This document shows, piece by piece, positions 32,382 to 41,531 of a DNA stretch of 64,000 nt. How positions within the stretch are numbered: the stretch's first letter is position 1; the number at the start of each line of letters is the position of its first letter. Under the pieces are notes generated by a model that was not told the origin of the DNA, made no database searches, and saw nothing but the letters and a program-made list of their open reading frames with translations. The DNA comes from Lachnospiraceae bacterium (lineage in GTDB: Bacteria; Bacillota; Clostridia; Lachnospirales; Anaerotignaceae): positions 1-64,000 of the forward strand of contig DPJA01000009.1 in NCBI GenBank assembly GCA_003543235.1, read 5' to 3'. Both the position numbers and the translations under genes were made by a program.

Positions 32382-32447
32382 CTTACAGTGCTTTCTTCCA
32401 TGGCTATAACCTTGGTTGTAAAGCACTGTAAGCTTTTCTTCGTTTTT
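32382..32447 (+). terminator. Terminator after ytaF
   Basis: CTTACAGTGCTTT (32382-32394) and its perfect complement (32420-32432) form a 13-bp stem with a 25-base loop, followed by TTTTCTTCGTTTTTTT. The loop is longer than usual. The region between here and comF (to 32508) contains no supported gene. Confidence 0.65.
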
Positions 32448-32508
32448 TTCAAGTTTGCCTATACCAACAGGCTTTTCAGGCTGTATAACATACGCACTCC
32501 TAACAAAT

Positions 32509-33198
32509 TCATCTAGTGACCGCCGCCGACAGCGTGAAAAAGTCCACCTGTACTGCACCACTTTTAATCAAAATATTGGCACATTCATTTATGGTTGCAC
32601 CTGTAGTGAATATATCATCAATTAAAACTATTTTTTTATCTCTTACATCAATTTTTTGATTTATCTCAAAGGCATTCTTAACATTTTTAAGCCTTTGCTC
32701 TGGATGCAGACCACTTTGTGGTGCAGTATACCGTACACGCTTAATTGCATTTTCACAGCACATTTTTCCTGAAATCTGTGCAAGTCTTTTGGCAAGCACT
32801 GCCGATTGATTAAATCCTCTTTCTTTAAACCGTTTGGAATGCACTGGAACAGGCACAAGTATATCAGCATCTTTCAGAATATACGGAAAGTTTCTATCTG
32901 CCACAGTGTACATAATTTCTCCTAATGCTATTCCATCGTTTTTAAACCCCTTAAACTTGAAATGCTCAATGGAAAGTTTTATATCGCTGTAGTCAAACAC
33001 CGAATATCCACGTGTTAAATTATTGGTATTTTTTACGGCACTATCACCCATATATTTTACAACTATACCATTGTTGCTTTCATATTTATCCAAGCACTCA
33101 CTGCATAAATTTCCGTTGTTCCCCATTTCAATCAACTCAGTACAAACAGCACATCTTGGTGGATAAACTAAATTTATTAAATAATCCCAAGCCTTCAA
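32509..33198 (-). CDS. comF: ComF-family phosphoribosyltransferase-like protein
   Basis: 229 residues. N-terminal zinc finger (CAVC and CSEC pairs), central beta-alpha domain with VPVPVHSKRFKERGFNQSAVLAKRL and the PRPP-binding motif VLIDDIFTTGAT at about residue 195. ComF proteins act in DNA uptake/ssDNA handling in competent bacteria and possibly other steps. Its start is 12 bases after recD2, and both could be co-expressed. Confidence 0.94.
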   Translation of the reverse strand: MKAWDYLINLVYPPRCAVCTELIEMGNNGNLCSECLDKYESNNGIVVKYMGDSAVKNTNNLTRGYSVFDYSDIKLSIEHFKFKGFKNDGIALGEIMYTVADRNFPYILKDADILVPVPVHSKRFKERGFNQSAVLAKRLAQISGKMCCENAIKRVRYTAPQSGLHPEQRLKNVKNAFEINQKIDVRDKKIVLIDDIFTTGATINECANILIKSGAVQVDFFTLSAAVTR

Positions 33199-33210
33199 TT
33201 CAACACCTCT

Positions 33211-35451
33211 TTATACTTGGTGCATAAAATCATATAAACTGCAAATTCTTACATCAAGGCTAGAGTATCTGTTTATTTCACGGTTATTGTGAACCATCTT
33301 GTTCATAGTTTCTGGTATGCCTACCATCACCGCCAAATTCTTAGCACGTGTTACAGCGGTATATAGCAAGTTGCGTGATAACAGCATAGGAGGCCCACTG
33401 TGTATAGGCACAATAACCACAGGATATTCACTGCCCTGAGATTTATGTATTGTAACGGCATATGAAAGTTCCAGTTCATCAAGCTGTGTATAGTCATAGT
33501 CTACCCATCTATTATCGTCAAACAAAACCGTTATTTCTTCCTTTGCATCATCAATATCTGCAATAATGCCACAGTCGCCGTTAAACACACCTAAATCCTC
33601 TTCAATAATTTTACCTCGCTCATCAGCTATTTTCCACGCAAGGTTATAATTATTCTTAATCTGCATAACCTTGTCGCCTTGTCTGAAAACATTAGTACGA
33701 AAGGCTTTTTCTTTTTTCTGCCTACTTGGTGGATTAAGCGTCTGCTGAAGCTCTTTATTTAGCTCATAAACGCCCAATGTTCCCTTACGCATAGGTGTAA
33801 GCACCTGAATATCACTGGGTTCGCAACCATTAAAAGCAGGCAAACGCTTCATAATAAGGTCTTTTATGGCATTAACAACATCACCTGTAGATCCTCGTCT
33901 TACAAAAAAGAAGTCCTTGCTTTTTTCGTTAATTATAGGTTCAAGACCTTGATTGATTCTGTGGGCATTGGTAATTATTGCACTTTCCTGTGCCTGTCTA
34001 AAAATTTCGTTAAGACGCACAACCTTAACAACATTGCTTTTGATAATATCTTTTAAAACATTTCCCGCACCAACAGATGGCAGCTGGTCAACATCACCAA
34101 CCAAAATCAGCCTTGTTCCAGATTCAACTGCCTTTAAAAAACTGTTCATAAGCAAAATATCAACCATAGAGCTTTCGTCAATTATTATAACATCAGCCTC
34201 AATAGGCTCGTCCTCATCTTTTGCAAATGTTTGGTTTCGGCTATCCTCACTTAAAAAATTTATACCTAAAATTCTGTGTATTGTTTGTGCTGGCACGCCT
34301 GTTGCCTCTGTCATTCGCTTTGCCGCACGACCTGTAGGTGCTCCCAAAACAACGGTTTTATTTTCATTTTCAAGTATTCTTATAATTGTATTTATTGTTG
34401 TAGTTTTGCCAGTACCCGGTCCGCCTGTAATTATTAAAACACCACTTGTCATTGCCTCACGCACAGCAAGCCTTTGTTTTTCTGCAAGGCTAATTCCAGC
34501 CTTCTGCTGTTCATTATCAATTACTAAGTCCCAATCTGTATTGTTTTTATCCTCATAATCTATTAAAAGTTCCAATATTTTTTTAGATACAGAAATTTCA
34601 GCATAATAATACATATTCAAATAAACAGCAGATATATCATTTATTTTTTCCTGCCAAATCTGATGTTCCATCTGCAACTCAATAAGTGCATTTTCAATTA
34701 ATGATAAATTAACCCCTAGCAGTTCCTCCGAACCCTGTAAAAGAACTTTAAGAGGCAAATAAACGTGACCATCTACACCTGCCTGATTAAGTATATATTT
34801 TATTCCTGCTTTTATTCTGGGTGATGAATCTGGCTCAATCCCTGCCGAAGCCGCCAATTTATCTGCCATTTTAAATCCAATGCCAAAAATATCGTCTGCC
34901 AGCCTGTATGGATTGGTATTAACAATATCAAATGTCTTGCCCTTATATTTTTTGTATATTTTCATTGCATATATAGGCGATACGCCAAAATCCTGTAAAA
35001 ACATCATGGCTCTGCGTAGTTCATGCTGTTCTCTAAAAACTTCGCTTACACGCATTGCCTTTTCATAGTTAATTCCTTTTATTTCAACCAACCTATCAGG
35101 CTTTTCCTCAATAACATAAAATGTTGCTTCTCCAAATTTAGCCACAATTTTTTTTGCAGTTTTTGGCCCAATGCCCTTTATAACGCCCGAGGACAAATAT
35201 TTTTCAATCCCCTCTGTTGTGGTTGGTATTGTTTTTTCATAAAAGTCAACTGAAAGCTGACGTCCATAAGTAGGATGTACAGTCCAGCTTCCTGTAATTT
35301 TAAGGCTTTCTCCGCTATGAAGATTAGGCACAACCCCAACGCATATTGTTTCATTTCCATTGTCGTCAACAGAAAATACTGCATATCCATTTTCTGCGTT
35401 CTGAAAAATTATATCCTCTACCGTGCCACTAAGTACAATGCTTTCTGCCAT
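33211..35451 (-). CDS. recD2: RecD2-type ATP-dependent DNA helicase
   Basis: 746-residue superfamily 1B 5'-3' helicase. N-terminal OB/HhH region (IKGIGPKTAKKIVAKFG), Walker A in ITGGPGTGKTTTINTI (about residue 344), DEAG-box-like IIIDESSMVDI, QLPSVGAGNVLKDI, and C-terminal UvrD-like motif VTIHKSQGSEYPVVIVP and LLYTAVTRAK. RecD2 acts outside RecBCD in repair and fork maintenance. ATG 35451 follows AAGGTGAT; a longer version to 35487 lacks a site. Confidence 0.96.
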   Translation of the reverse strand: MAESIVLSGTVEDIIFQNAENGYAVFSVDDNGNETICVGVVPNLHSGESLKITGSWTVHPTYGRQLSVDFYEKTIPTTTEGIEKYLSSGVIKGIGPKTAKKIVAKFGEATFYVIEEKPDRLVEIKGINYEKAMRVSEVFREQHELRRAMMFLQDFGVSPIYAMKIYKKYKGKTFDIVNTNPYRLADDIFGIGFKMADKLAASAGIEPDSSPRIKAGIKYILNQAGVDGHVYLPLKVLLQGSEELLGVNLSLIENALIELQMEHQIWQEKINDISAVYLNMYYYAEISVSKKILELLIDYEDKNNTDWDLVIDNEQQKAGISLAEKQRLAVREAMTSGVLIITGGPGTGKTTTINTIIRILENENKTVVLGAPTGRAAKRMTEATGVPAQTIHRILGINFLSEDSRNQTFAKDEDEPIEADVIIIDESSMVDILLMNSFLKAVESGTRLILVGDVDQLPSVGAGNVLKDIIKSNVVKVVRLNEIFRQAQESAIITNAHRINQGLEPIINEKSKDFFFVRRGSTGDVVNAIKDLIMKRLPAFNGCEPSDIQVLTPMRKGTLGVYELNKELQQTLNPPSRQKKEKAFRTNVFRQGDKVMQIKNNYNLAWKIADERGKIIEEDLGVFNGDCGIIADIDDAKEEITVLFDDNRWVDYDYTQLDELELSYAVTIHKSQGSEYPVVIVPIHSGPPMLLSRNLLYTAVTRAKNLAVMVGIPETMNKMVHNNREINRYSSLDVRICSLYDFMHQV

Positions 35452-35585
35452 AAAATCACCTTCTTTAAAAATCCATTTAATATCCAAGTGTAAAAATATA
35501 TACCCTGGAAATCTATTCTAAATCAATATAAACACACTAAAAATAATTTTATCACATTATGGCTCTGTAAACAATTGCTACATAA

Positions 35586-35633
35586 AAAAAGCTCAAGTTT
35601 GATTTTTACACCAAACTCGAACTTTTATTTTTC
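35586..35633. terminator. Terminator downstream of pfp
   Basis: AAGCTCAAGTTTG and CAAACTCGAACTT pair with two mismatches around a ten-base loop; A-rich and T-rich flanks let it work in both directions. It follows the stop of the leftward phosphofructokinase gene. Confidence 0.7.
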
Positions 35634-35639
35634 ACTTAT

Positions 35640-36869
35640 TTAGATATAATCCCTTAATAACAAATGCTTTGGTATGCCATTTTGCATAACAGGTGCAATT
35701 TCACCTTGAATAAGTGGCATAAGATAATCCAAAGCCTTTTGTGTAGCAGCATTTTTAGCCTCATTCATATAATCCTCTGGCACTGTTTTTTCTTTGTTTG
35801 CAATAAGCCTAATATCAGTTGCACCCATAGTAATACTGTAAAATCCATTTCTTGCTCTTTCAGTTGTAACCATAACACCGCTTTTGCCTTCTGAGGCAAC
35901 CTCAACTGCTTTTTCGCCAAGCATAAAGCTTTCATTTATGTCCCTTGCAGATAATAAATGCCCTGCACAACGCTGAAGAACATTAATCTCTACCGCACGA
36001 ACCTTAACTCCTATACGTTCTTGTATAACAGCCTCAACGTGCTTTGCCGCACCACCTAACTGTCCATGGCCAAAACTGTCCTTTGTCTTTGCCTCGGATA
36101 TAAGGCTTCCGTCTGCAAGCTTAATGCCCTCTGATACAACCACAACAATCTGTCGTTTGGTCTGCTGAACCTTTTTAACATCCTCAATAAACTTGTCATA
36201 ATCAAACACATTTTCAGGCAAATAAATAAGGTCTGCCATGCACCTGCCCTTGCTATCCAATGCCAACGCCGCCGAAAGTGCAAGCCATCCTGCATTTCTG
36301 CCCATAACCTCCACTACCACAATGCTGTCCATATCATAAACAGCAGTATCTGCCGCAATTTCCTTAATGGTGGTAGCAATATATTTAGCCGCACTGCCAA
36401 AACCAGGTGTATGGTCAATACAACAAAGGTCATTATCTATGGTTTTTGGCACACCTACAAATGTGACATCTCCTCCGTTGGCTACTTGATATTCTTCAAG
36501 CTGTAAGATAGTATCCATAGAATCGTTTCCACCAATATAGAAAAAATACTTAATGTTGTTTTCTTCAAAAACTTTAAAAAGCTTTTGAAACTCCGACTGT
36601 CCTTCCGAGCCACCCTTAAGTTTGTATCTGCAAGAACCCAAAAATGATGAAGGTGTGGTTTTAAGCAGTTTAAGATTTTCATCTTTGTCCAATACACTGC
36701 TTAAATCTATAATATTACCTTTCATTATTCCTTCAATACCGTTCATTCCACCATAAATTCTGCCAATAGCAAACTGCTTTTTAGCCGCAGAGTATACCCC
36801 TGCAAGAGTTGCGTTAATAGCCGCTGTCGGGCCACCTGACTGAGCGATAAGACAATTTCCTATCTTCAT
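35640..36869 (-). CDS. pfp: PPi-dependent 6-phosphofructokinase
   Basis: 409-residue phosphofructokinase interconverting fructose-6-P and fructose-1,6-bisP. The GGNDSMD motif (about 113-119) has Asp where ATP enzymes have Gly, and PKTIDND (141-147) has Lys where ATP enzymes have Gly; both changes mark PPi use. MGRNAGWLA and the catalytic TIDND Asp are intact. Length fits the short PPi-PFK clade of Clostridia. Stand-alone gene with its own terminator. Confidence 0.9.
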   Translation of the reverse strand: MKIGNCLIAQSGGPTAAINATLAGVYSAAKKQFAIGRIYGGMNGIEGIMKGNIIDLSSVLDKDENLKLLKTTPSSFLGSCRYKLKGGSEGQSEFQKLFKVFEENNIKYFFYIGGNDSMDTILQLEEYQVANGGDVTFVGVPKTIDNDLCCIDHTPGFGSAAKYIATTIKEIAADTAVYDMDSIVVVEVMGRNAGWLALSAALALDSKGRCMADLIYLPENVFDYDKFIEDVKKVQQTKRQIVVVVSEGIKLADGSLISEAKTKDSFGHGQLGGAAKHVEAVIQERIGVKVRAVEINVLQRCAGHLLSARDINESFMLGEKAVEVASEGKSGVMVTTERARNGFYSITMGATDIRLIANKEKTVPEDYMNEAKNAATQKALDYLMPLIQGEIAPVMQNGIPKHLLLRDYI

Positions 36870-36994
36870 ATTAAGTACACATCCTTTTATAGTTTAAACC
36901 AATCCATAACAACAAATTCACCATTATAGATAATACTAAAATTTTGTCTAAAAATCAAATATAAATAGGAATATTATTAGTAAAACTATTTATA

Positions 36995-37031
36995 CACAAA
37001 AAAACACCGTAAGTCTTTTGACCTACGGTGT
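36995..37031 (-). terminator. tRNA operon terminator
   Basis: On the minus strand ACACCGTAGGTC pairs with GACTTACGGTGT (one mismatch/wobble) and TTTTTTT follows. Immediately downstream of tRNA-Val. Confidence 0.85.
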
Positions 37032-37034
37032 TGA

Positions 37035-37107
37035 TGGGAATTACAGGGCTCGAACCTGTGACATCTTGCTTGTAAGGCAAGCGCTCTCCCAGCTGAGCTA
37101 AACTCCC
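37035..37107 (-). tRNA. tRNA-Val (anticodon TAC)
   Basis: 73-nt cloverleaf; acceptor GGGAGTT/AATTCCC with one G-U pair, anticodon loop CTTACAA, T-loop GGTTCGAGCC. CCA is not encoded (TCA follows). Downstream of tRNA-Asp in the same transcript. Confidence 0.96.
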
Positions 37108-37110
37108 AAA

Positions 37111-37187
<77 letters not shown>

Positions 37188-37231
37188 AGATTGCAATATC
37201 TGGTGTCGTCATTTCTTGCTGACGAAGGATA

Positions 37232-37260
37232 TAATAACATATATTCAGCCTAACTGTCAA
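37232..37260 (-). promoter_or_regulatory. Promoter of the tRNA-Asp/Val operon
   Basis: -35 TTGACA (complement of 37255-37260), 17 bases, -10 TTATTA or, one base shifted, TATTAT (complement of 37231-37237). Positioned about 45 bases before tRNA-Asp. Near-consensus, as expected for stable RNA. Confidence 0.8.
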
Positions 37261-37284
37261 CACTTTTTGAAAATTTAATTTAAA

Positions 37285-37340
37285 AAACATAGAACCCACG
37301 GCAATGCTATTAAAAAATCTAATGGCAAGTCCGTAGGTTC
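37285..37340 (-). terminator. Terminator of the 89-aa membrane protein gene
   Basis: Minus-strand AGAACCTACGG pairs with CCGTGGGTTCT; GCCATTA and TAATAGC extend the stem imperfectly; ATGTTTTTT follows. It also isolates the tRNA promoter to its left. Confidence 0.7.
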
Positions 37341-37353
37341 TTAACTTTGTAAA

Positions 37354-37623
37354 TTAATCAAGCAGTTCAAAGCAATCATCATCCATATTGCTGTCTTTAT
37401 GTTGTTTTTCCTCAAACACAACACCAATATATTTTGCTATAAGAGGTATATATGTTGCAATAAAAACAAACATGGCTACAATACCTACCGACTTCTTTTT
37501 TTCGTCACTAATGCCAATTCCAATTAAAATGCCCATAGCACTAAGACAAATCTTTAAAAGTGAAAAATCCCAAATATCCATTTTTTTAATATACTTCTTT
37601 GCAGTTCTCATAAGAAATTTCAT
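37354..37623 (-). CDS. Small two-span membrane protein
   Basis: 89 residues with two predicted spans, about 20-40 (LLKICLSAMGILIGIGI) and 48-68 (GIVAMFVFIATYIPLIAKYIG), an amphipathic basic N-terminus and an acidic C-terminus. Such proteins are sometimes named phosphate-transport permease in Clostridia without evidence. ATG 37623 has AAGGGA about 11 bases upstream; other in-frame starts at 37635 and 37665 are possible. Confidence 0.65.
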   Translation of the reverse strand: MKFLMRTAKKYIKKMDIWDFSLLKICLSAMGILIGIGISDEKKKSVGIVAMFVFIATYIPLIAKYIGVVFEEKQHKDSNMDDDCFELLD

Positions 37624-37714
37624 AACGCAACACATCCCTTCTATATATTCCTTATTATACTCCAAAATCTATTTATTTAAAAGTATTTTCTTTAAAAATC
37701 GAAGGCTTTTGGGT

Positions 37715-39091
37715 TTAATCATTTTTTTCTAAATATGCCCTTGTCATCTTAACCACTTCACCAGAAAGCATAGCAACGGCAATAAGGTTAGGTATAGCCA
37801 TAAGCCCATTAAAGGTATCCGACAAGCCCCAAACCAGTTCAAGTGATGAGGTACAGCCAACAACAATAATTATGATATAAATAACCTTATATATAGGTGT
37901 ATATTTAAGCCCAAAAAGATACTCCATACATTTTTCACCATAATAACTCCACCCGATAATGGTTGAAAAAGCAAACATAACAATGCCTATTGATACAAAA
38001 ACGCCAGCAAAGCTTCCAAACCCCTTGGAAAAAGCCAGTATAGTAAGAGCCGCACCCTTAATCATCTTTCCATCTGCACCCACTGTGCCTAGCACATTTG
38101 CCGTCAGTATAGCAATGGCTGTAATTGTACATACAACTATGGTATCAGCAAAAACCTCAAATACACCCCACATTGCCTGTTTAATAGGCTCTTCTGCGTC
38201 AGTTGCAGAGTGTGCCAATGATGATGAACCAAGTCCTGCCTCATTGCTAAAAACTCCACGAGCAACACCAAAACGCATTGCTTGTGCAATTCCGTAGCCA
38301 AAAACCCCACCGCCTACAGCTTTCATGCGAAATGCTCCTTCAAAAATATCAGCAAATGCCTTTGGTATTGATGTTATATTCATAATGATAAGTACAGTGC
38401 CACCAATTATGTAAGCCAATGCCATAAATGGTACAATTTTTTCGGTTACACTGCCTATACGCTTTATTCCACCCATAATTACCATTGCTGAAATAGCGGC
38501 AATAACAATGCCAACCGTAAGGTTGTTTGTACCAAATGCTGAATTTAATGCACCTGCCATAGAGTTAGCCTGACTCATGTTTCCAATTCCAAAAGATGCA
38601 AGCAAACAAAACAAGGCAAACAGCATTGCCATTCCCCTCATTTTCAAACCTCGTTCAATAAATACCATTGGCCCACCAATCCAGTGACCACTCTCATTTT
38701 TGTACCTATATTTCATACTCAAAGAAATTTCAGCATATTTTGTCATCATTCCAAAAAAAGCTGATACCCACATCCAAAAAACAGCACCAGGTCCACCCGA
38801 CACAATTGCCGTTGAAACACCAACTATATTGCCTGTTCCAATGGTTGCGGCAAGTGCAGTTGTAAGTGCTTGAAACTGGGATATAGCTTTTGTATCATCA
38901 GTTGAAGTAACACTTTTATCTCTAAAAACTGCCATTATGGTACTATTCCACCAAAGGTTAATCTTTGTAATTTGAAACATTCCACACCTAAGTGACATAT
39001 AAACCCCAACGAACACAAAAAACATACACATAAATGGGCCCCAAATAAAGCTGTTAACAACGCCGTTTATATTAGAAATAGTTTCCGCCAT
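37715..39091 (-). CDS. AGCS-family alanine/glycine:cation symporter
   Basis: 458 residues with about 11 membrane helices. Signature motifs: ALTTALAATIGTGNIVGVSTAI, GGPGAVFWMWVSAFFGMMTKYAEISLS and FSNEAGLGSSSLAHSATDAEEP, which contains ligand residues of AGCS. Imports alanine or glycine with Na+ or H+. Monocistronic; stop lies 50 bases before the next gene. Confidence 0.95.
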   Translation of the reverse strand: MAETISNINGVVNSFIWGPFMCMFFVFVGVYMSLRCGMFQITKINLWWNSTIMAVFRDKSVTSTDDTKAISQFQALTTALAATIGTGNIVGVSTAIVSGGPGAVFWMWVSAFFGMMTKYAEISLSMKYRYKNESGHWIGGPMVFIERGLKMRGMAMLFALFCLLASFGIGNMSQANSMAGALNSAFGTNNLTVGIVIAAISAMVIMGGIKRIGSVTEKIVPFMALAYIIGGTVLIIMNITSIPKAFADIFEGAFRMKAVGGGVFGYGIAQAMRFGVARGVFSNEAGLGSSSLAHSATDAEEPIKQAMWGVFEVFADTIVVCTITAIAILTANVLGTVGADGKMIKGAALTILAFSKGFGSFAGVFVSIGIVMFAFSTIIGWSYYGEKCMEYLFGLKYTPIYKVIYIIIIVVGCTSSLELVWGLSDTFNGLMAIPNLIAVAMLSGEVVKMTRAYLEKND

Positions 39092-39194
39092 AATACAAGT
39101 TCTCCCCCTAATAAAATCACTTTATAGCAAACCGCAGCCTTGCGTGCATATAAAAAACACACTTTTCACACCGACCAAAAATAATAATTCTTAT

Positions 39195-39863
39195 TTAGTC
39201 AAACATTTTTCTTATTTTATCTTCATCAATAATTTCTATTCCACCTCGAAAAAGCCGCACCATTTTCTCCCCTTGAAAATATTTAAGCATACGTGTTACC
39301 ACTTCTCGTGCAGTACCCATATGCCTTGCAATTTTTTCATGAGTAATGGAAATTGTACTGTTTTGCTCAATATTCATCTGCTGATACAAAAATTCTGCAA
39401 GGCGTACGTCAAAGCTTTTAAACATAATTTGTTCCATAAGCCACATAACTTCAGAAAATCTTGCTGCCATAAGTTCATTTGTATAGTTTGCCACAACCAA
39501 AGATTTTTGCATAAGCCCTTCATAAACAGGTGCCTTAATAACAATCATTTCCACATCTGTTTCCGCCTCAACCTTAACATCAAACTGTATACTGTTCATT
39601 ATGCACGAAGCTGAAAACAGGCACATATCTCTATCAAAAAGACGATACAGAGTTATTTCTCTGCCATTTTCATTTAAGATATAGATTCGTATTATACCTT
39701 TTTTAATTAGCAACAAACCAATGCAGTCTTCATCCCCATTATGAATAACCGCACCCTCTTTAACTGTTTTCACACTACTTCCATTTGTAAGTGTTTCTTT
39801 TTCCTCATCACTAAGCTTATTCCATACAGGAAAAATCTTAGCAAGTTCCTCTTTTTTATTCAA
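39195..39863 (-). CDS. Crp/Fnr-family transcription regulator
   Basis: 222 residues: cNMP-binding-like beta barrel (about 20-125) and a winged helix with THEKIARHMGTAREVVTRMLKYF as recognition region. No N-terminal Fe-S cysteine cluster; cysteines at CIGLL and CLFSASC might sense redox but are not the FNR pattern. It lies 17 bases downstream of DUF134 and the siroheme reductase gene is just beyond, so it may regulate sulfite/nitrite reduction. Confidence 0.9.
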   Translation of the reverse strand: MNKKEELAKIFPVWNKLSDEEKETLTNGSSVKTVKEGAVIHNGDEDCIGLLLIKKGIIRIYILNENGREITLYRLFDRDMCLFSASCIMNSIQFDVKVEAETDVEMIVIKAPVYEGLMQKSLVVANYTNELMAARFSEVMWLMEQIMFKSFDVRLAEFLYQQMNIEQNSTISITHEKIARHMGTAREVVTRMLKYFQGEKMVRLFRGGIEIIDEDKIRKMFD

Positions 39864-39880
39864 AAAGCCACCTCTTCGCT

Positions 39881-40228
39881 TTAATTTTCATCGTTTTTTT
39901 GGCAACATTTAGAACCTTTACAGGCTAAATCATTTCCTCCACAAACCCTGAAATCTCCGCCCTCTATTTTAAGCATTTTCCCATTCACAAGACAGTCCGC
40001 CAGTTTTTTACGAGCACTTATGTATATAGACTGTACAGTAGTTCTTGCAATATCCATCTTTCCAGCACATTCCCCTTGGGTCATTTCCTCAAGGTCAATA
40101 AGTCGAATTGTTTCGTATTCGTCTACAGTCATAGTTACCGTTGGGCAGCATATACCTAAAATTGATGGTGCAAACCCTGTATTAGAAGGCATAGAACATA
40201 CCTTTCTGCATTTTTTAGGTCTTGCCAT
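39881..40228 (-). CDS. DUF134 family DNA-binding protein
   Basis: 115 residues. MARPKKCRKV start, then the sigma-4-like HTH ETIRLIDLEEMTQGECAGKMDIARTTVQSIYISARKKLAD and a Cys-rich C-terminal tail (CGGNDLACKGSKCCQ). DUF134 proteins are small HTH regulators often near iron-sulfur or molybdenum genes. The N- and C-terminal cysteines could bind an Fe-S cluster or metal. Confidence 0.9.
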   Translation of the reverse strand: MARPKKCRKVCSMPSNTGFAPSILGICCPTVTMTVDEYETIRLIDLEEMTQGECAGKMDIARTTVQSIYISARKKLADCLVNGKMLKIEGGDFRVCGGNDLACKGSKCCQKNDEN

Positions 40229-40300
40229 ATTTTTCCCTCCATTTTTTTACATAACTCAATTATACAATATTAAGACCATATGTCAACAAAGGCAAAAATT

Positions 40301-40334
40301 TAAAAAGTCCATAGCACCACAGCCACAGACCTTT
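40301..40334 (-). terminator. Terminator after the siroheme reductase gene
   Basis: Minus-strand AAG-(G)-TCTGTGGC pairs with GCTATGGACTT allowing wobbles and one bulge, then TTTTTAAATTTTT. Eight bases after the stop. Confidence 0.6.
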
Positions 40335-40341
40335 AATTTAT

Positions 40342-41277
40342 TTATCTTTTCGTGATATTTTTGGCAATAATTTCTTCCTTTCGTTCCAGTATATTACCTT
40401 CCAATATAAAACTTTCCACCTTTTCAAAGCCAATTCTATCTATCATATCAGCGAACCGTTCTTTTTTAAAAGCGTTATCACGATATACAAGCATAATTTT
40501 TTCAATTATATCCAACGCATCGCAAACTTCATATATTCCTTTAAGAAAAGAGCCTTTTCTGCCTTCACGTCCCCAACGTCCGCCAATAATCACCTTAACG
40601 CCTTTTTCCTTTAGCTCAATACAATGAAATGGACACGCCTTAATACATTTACCACAAGCGTTGCAACGATTAGTATCAATTGTTATTAACCCGTCATCAT
40701 TTTTTTTAGCCGCTTTCATAAGACATACATTTTCTACCATGCAAATTTTACAACTTTTACACTTTTCAATATTTATGCCTGGACTGTTCTGTCCAATCAG
40801 CCCCACGTCGTTAAGGTCAGGTTTAACACAATTGTTAGGGCAACCACCAACGGCAATCTTAAATTTATGAGGAAGTTCCACATTTTTGTATCCTTCGTAA
40901 AATCTTTTATGTATATCCTTGGCAACATCTGTTGATGGCACAAGACCAAACACACAGGTTTTCCCTTTACACGCAACAACAGGTCTAACCTTATCACCTG
41001 TTCCTCCTGTTGCCAGACCAGCATTTTTAAGATATTCTTGTAACGGTTCAATATTATCAAAGGCTACACCCTGTATTTCAACGCACATACGTGATGTAAA
41101 TGCAACATTTCCGTCACCAAATTTCTCTGCAGCCTCAGCTATACACGCCATCTGTTTAGCTGTCATACATGAATTTTCACTAACAATTCTGGCATTAAAT
41201 TCATCCTCTGTTCCCCTGTTAAAAAGAAAGCCCATGCCCTTAACTCTCATAATTTCCTTTGCATTTATCTTACCCAT
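40342..41277 (-). CDS. Anaerobic siroheme sulfite/nitrite reductase-like protein (AsrC-like)
   Basis: 311 residues. N-terminal ferrodoxin-like half-domain, then siroheme/4Fe-4S ligands in ACKGKTCVFG and GGCPNNCVKPDLNDVGLIG, followed by two ferredoxin clusters (CKSCKICMVENVC and CNACGKCIKACPFHC). The order matches AsrC-type dissimilatory sulfite reductase catalytic subunits and similar single-subunit reductases. No asrA/asrB partners are adjacent, so it may take electrons from ferredoxin and its substrate is uncertain. Confidence 0.85.
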   Translation of the reverse strand: MGKINAKEIMRVKGMGFLFNRGTEDEFNARIVSENSCMTAKQMACIAEAAEKFGDGNVAFTSRMCVEIQGVAFDNIEPLQEYLKNAGLATGGTGDKVRPVVACKGKTCVFGLVPSTDVAKDIHKRFYEGYKNVELPHKFKIAVGGCPNNCVKPDLNDVGLIGQNSPGINIEKCKSCKICMVENVCLMKAAKKNDDGLITIDTNRCNACGKCIKACPFHCIELKEKGVKVIIGGRWGREGRKGSFLKGIYEVCDALDIIEKIMLVYRDNAFKKERFADMIDRIGFEKVESFILEGNILERKEEIIAKNITKR

Positions 41278-41346
41278 AATTCACCTCAATTAATTTTATT
41301 AGTTTTCTCATTTAATAGTTTATAATCACCTTTACAAAATCATACT

Positions 41347-41383
41347 AAAAAGCCCCATAAATATTAACTTTACAGGGCTTTAA
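41347..41383 (-). terminator. tRNA-Ser terminator
   Basis: Minus-strand AAAGCCCTGTAAA pairs with TTTATGGGGCTTT (two mismatches) and TTTTTAG follows. Four bases after the tRNA. Confidence 0.8.
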
Positions 41384-41387
41384 AAAA

Positions 41388-41475
41388 CGGAGAGTTAGGG
41401 ATTCGAACCCTAGGTCGGGTATAAACCGACACGAAATTTCGAGTTTCGCACCTTAAACCGCTCGGACAACTCTCC
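41388..41475 (-). tRNA. tRNA-Ser (anticodon CGA)
   Basis: 88 nt class II tRNA: acceptor GGAGAGT pairs with ACTCTCC, anticodon stem/loop CGAAA-CTCGAAA-TTTCG, long variable arm (GTCGGTTTATACCGAC), T-loop GGTTCGAATCC. Decodes UCG. CCA is not encoded. Confidence 0.94.
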
Positions 41476-41531
41476 ATAAGAACAAACTATACCTTCACAC
41501 CTACAAGCAAGGGTATAGTAATTTATATGTA

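Noticed and set aside
32364..32561. 65-codon leftward frame after comF
   Set aside because: It overlaps the comF end, has no good start, and half of it is the ytaF terminator hairpin.
41388..41475. tRNA-Ser and the other tRNAs as alternative attachment sites
   Set aside because: The integrase lies next to a protein-gene junction, and no phage genes border any tRNA in the window.
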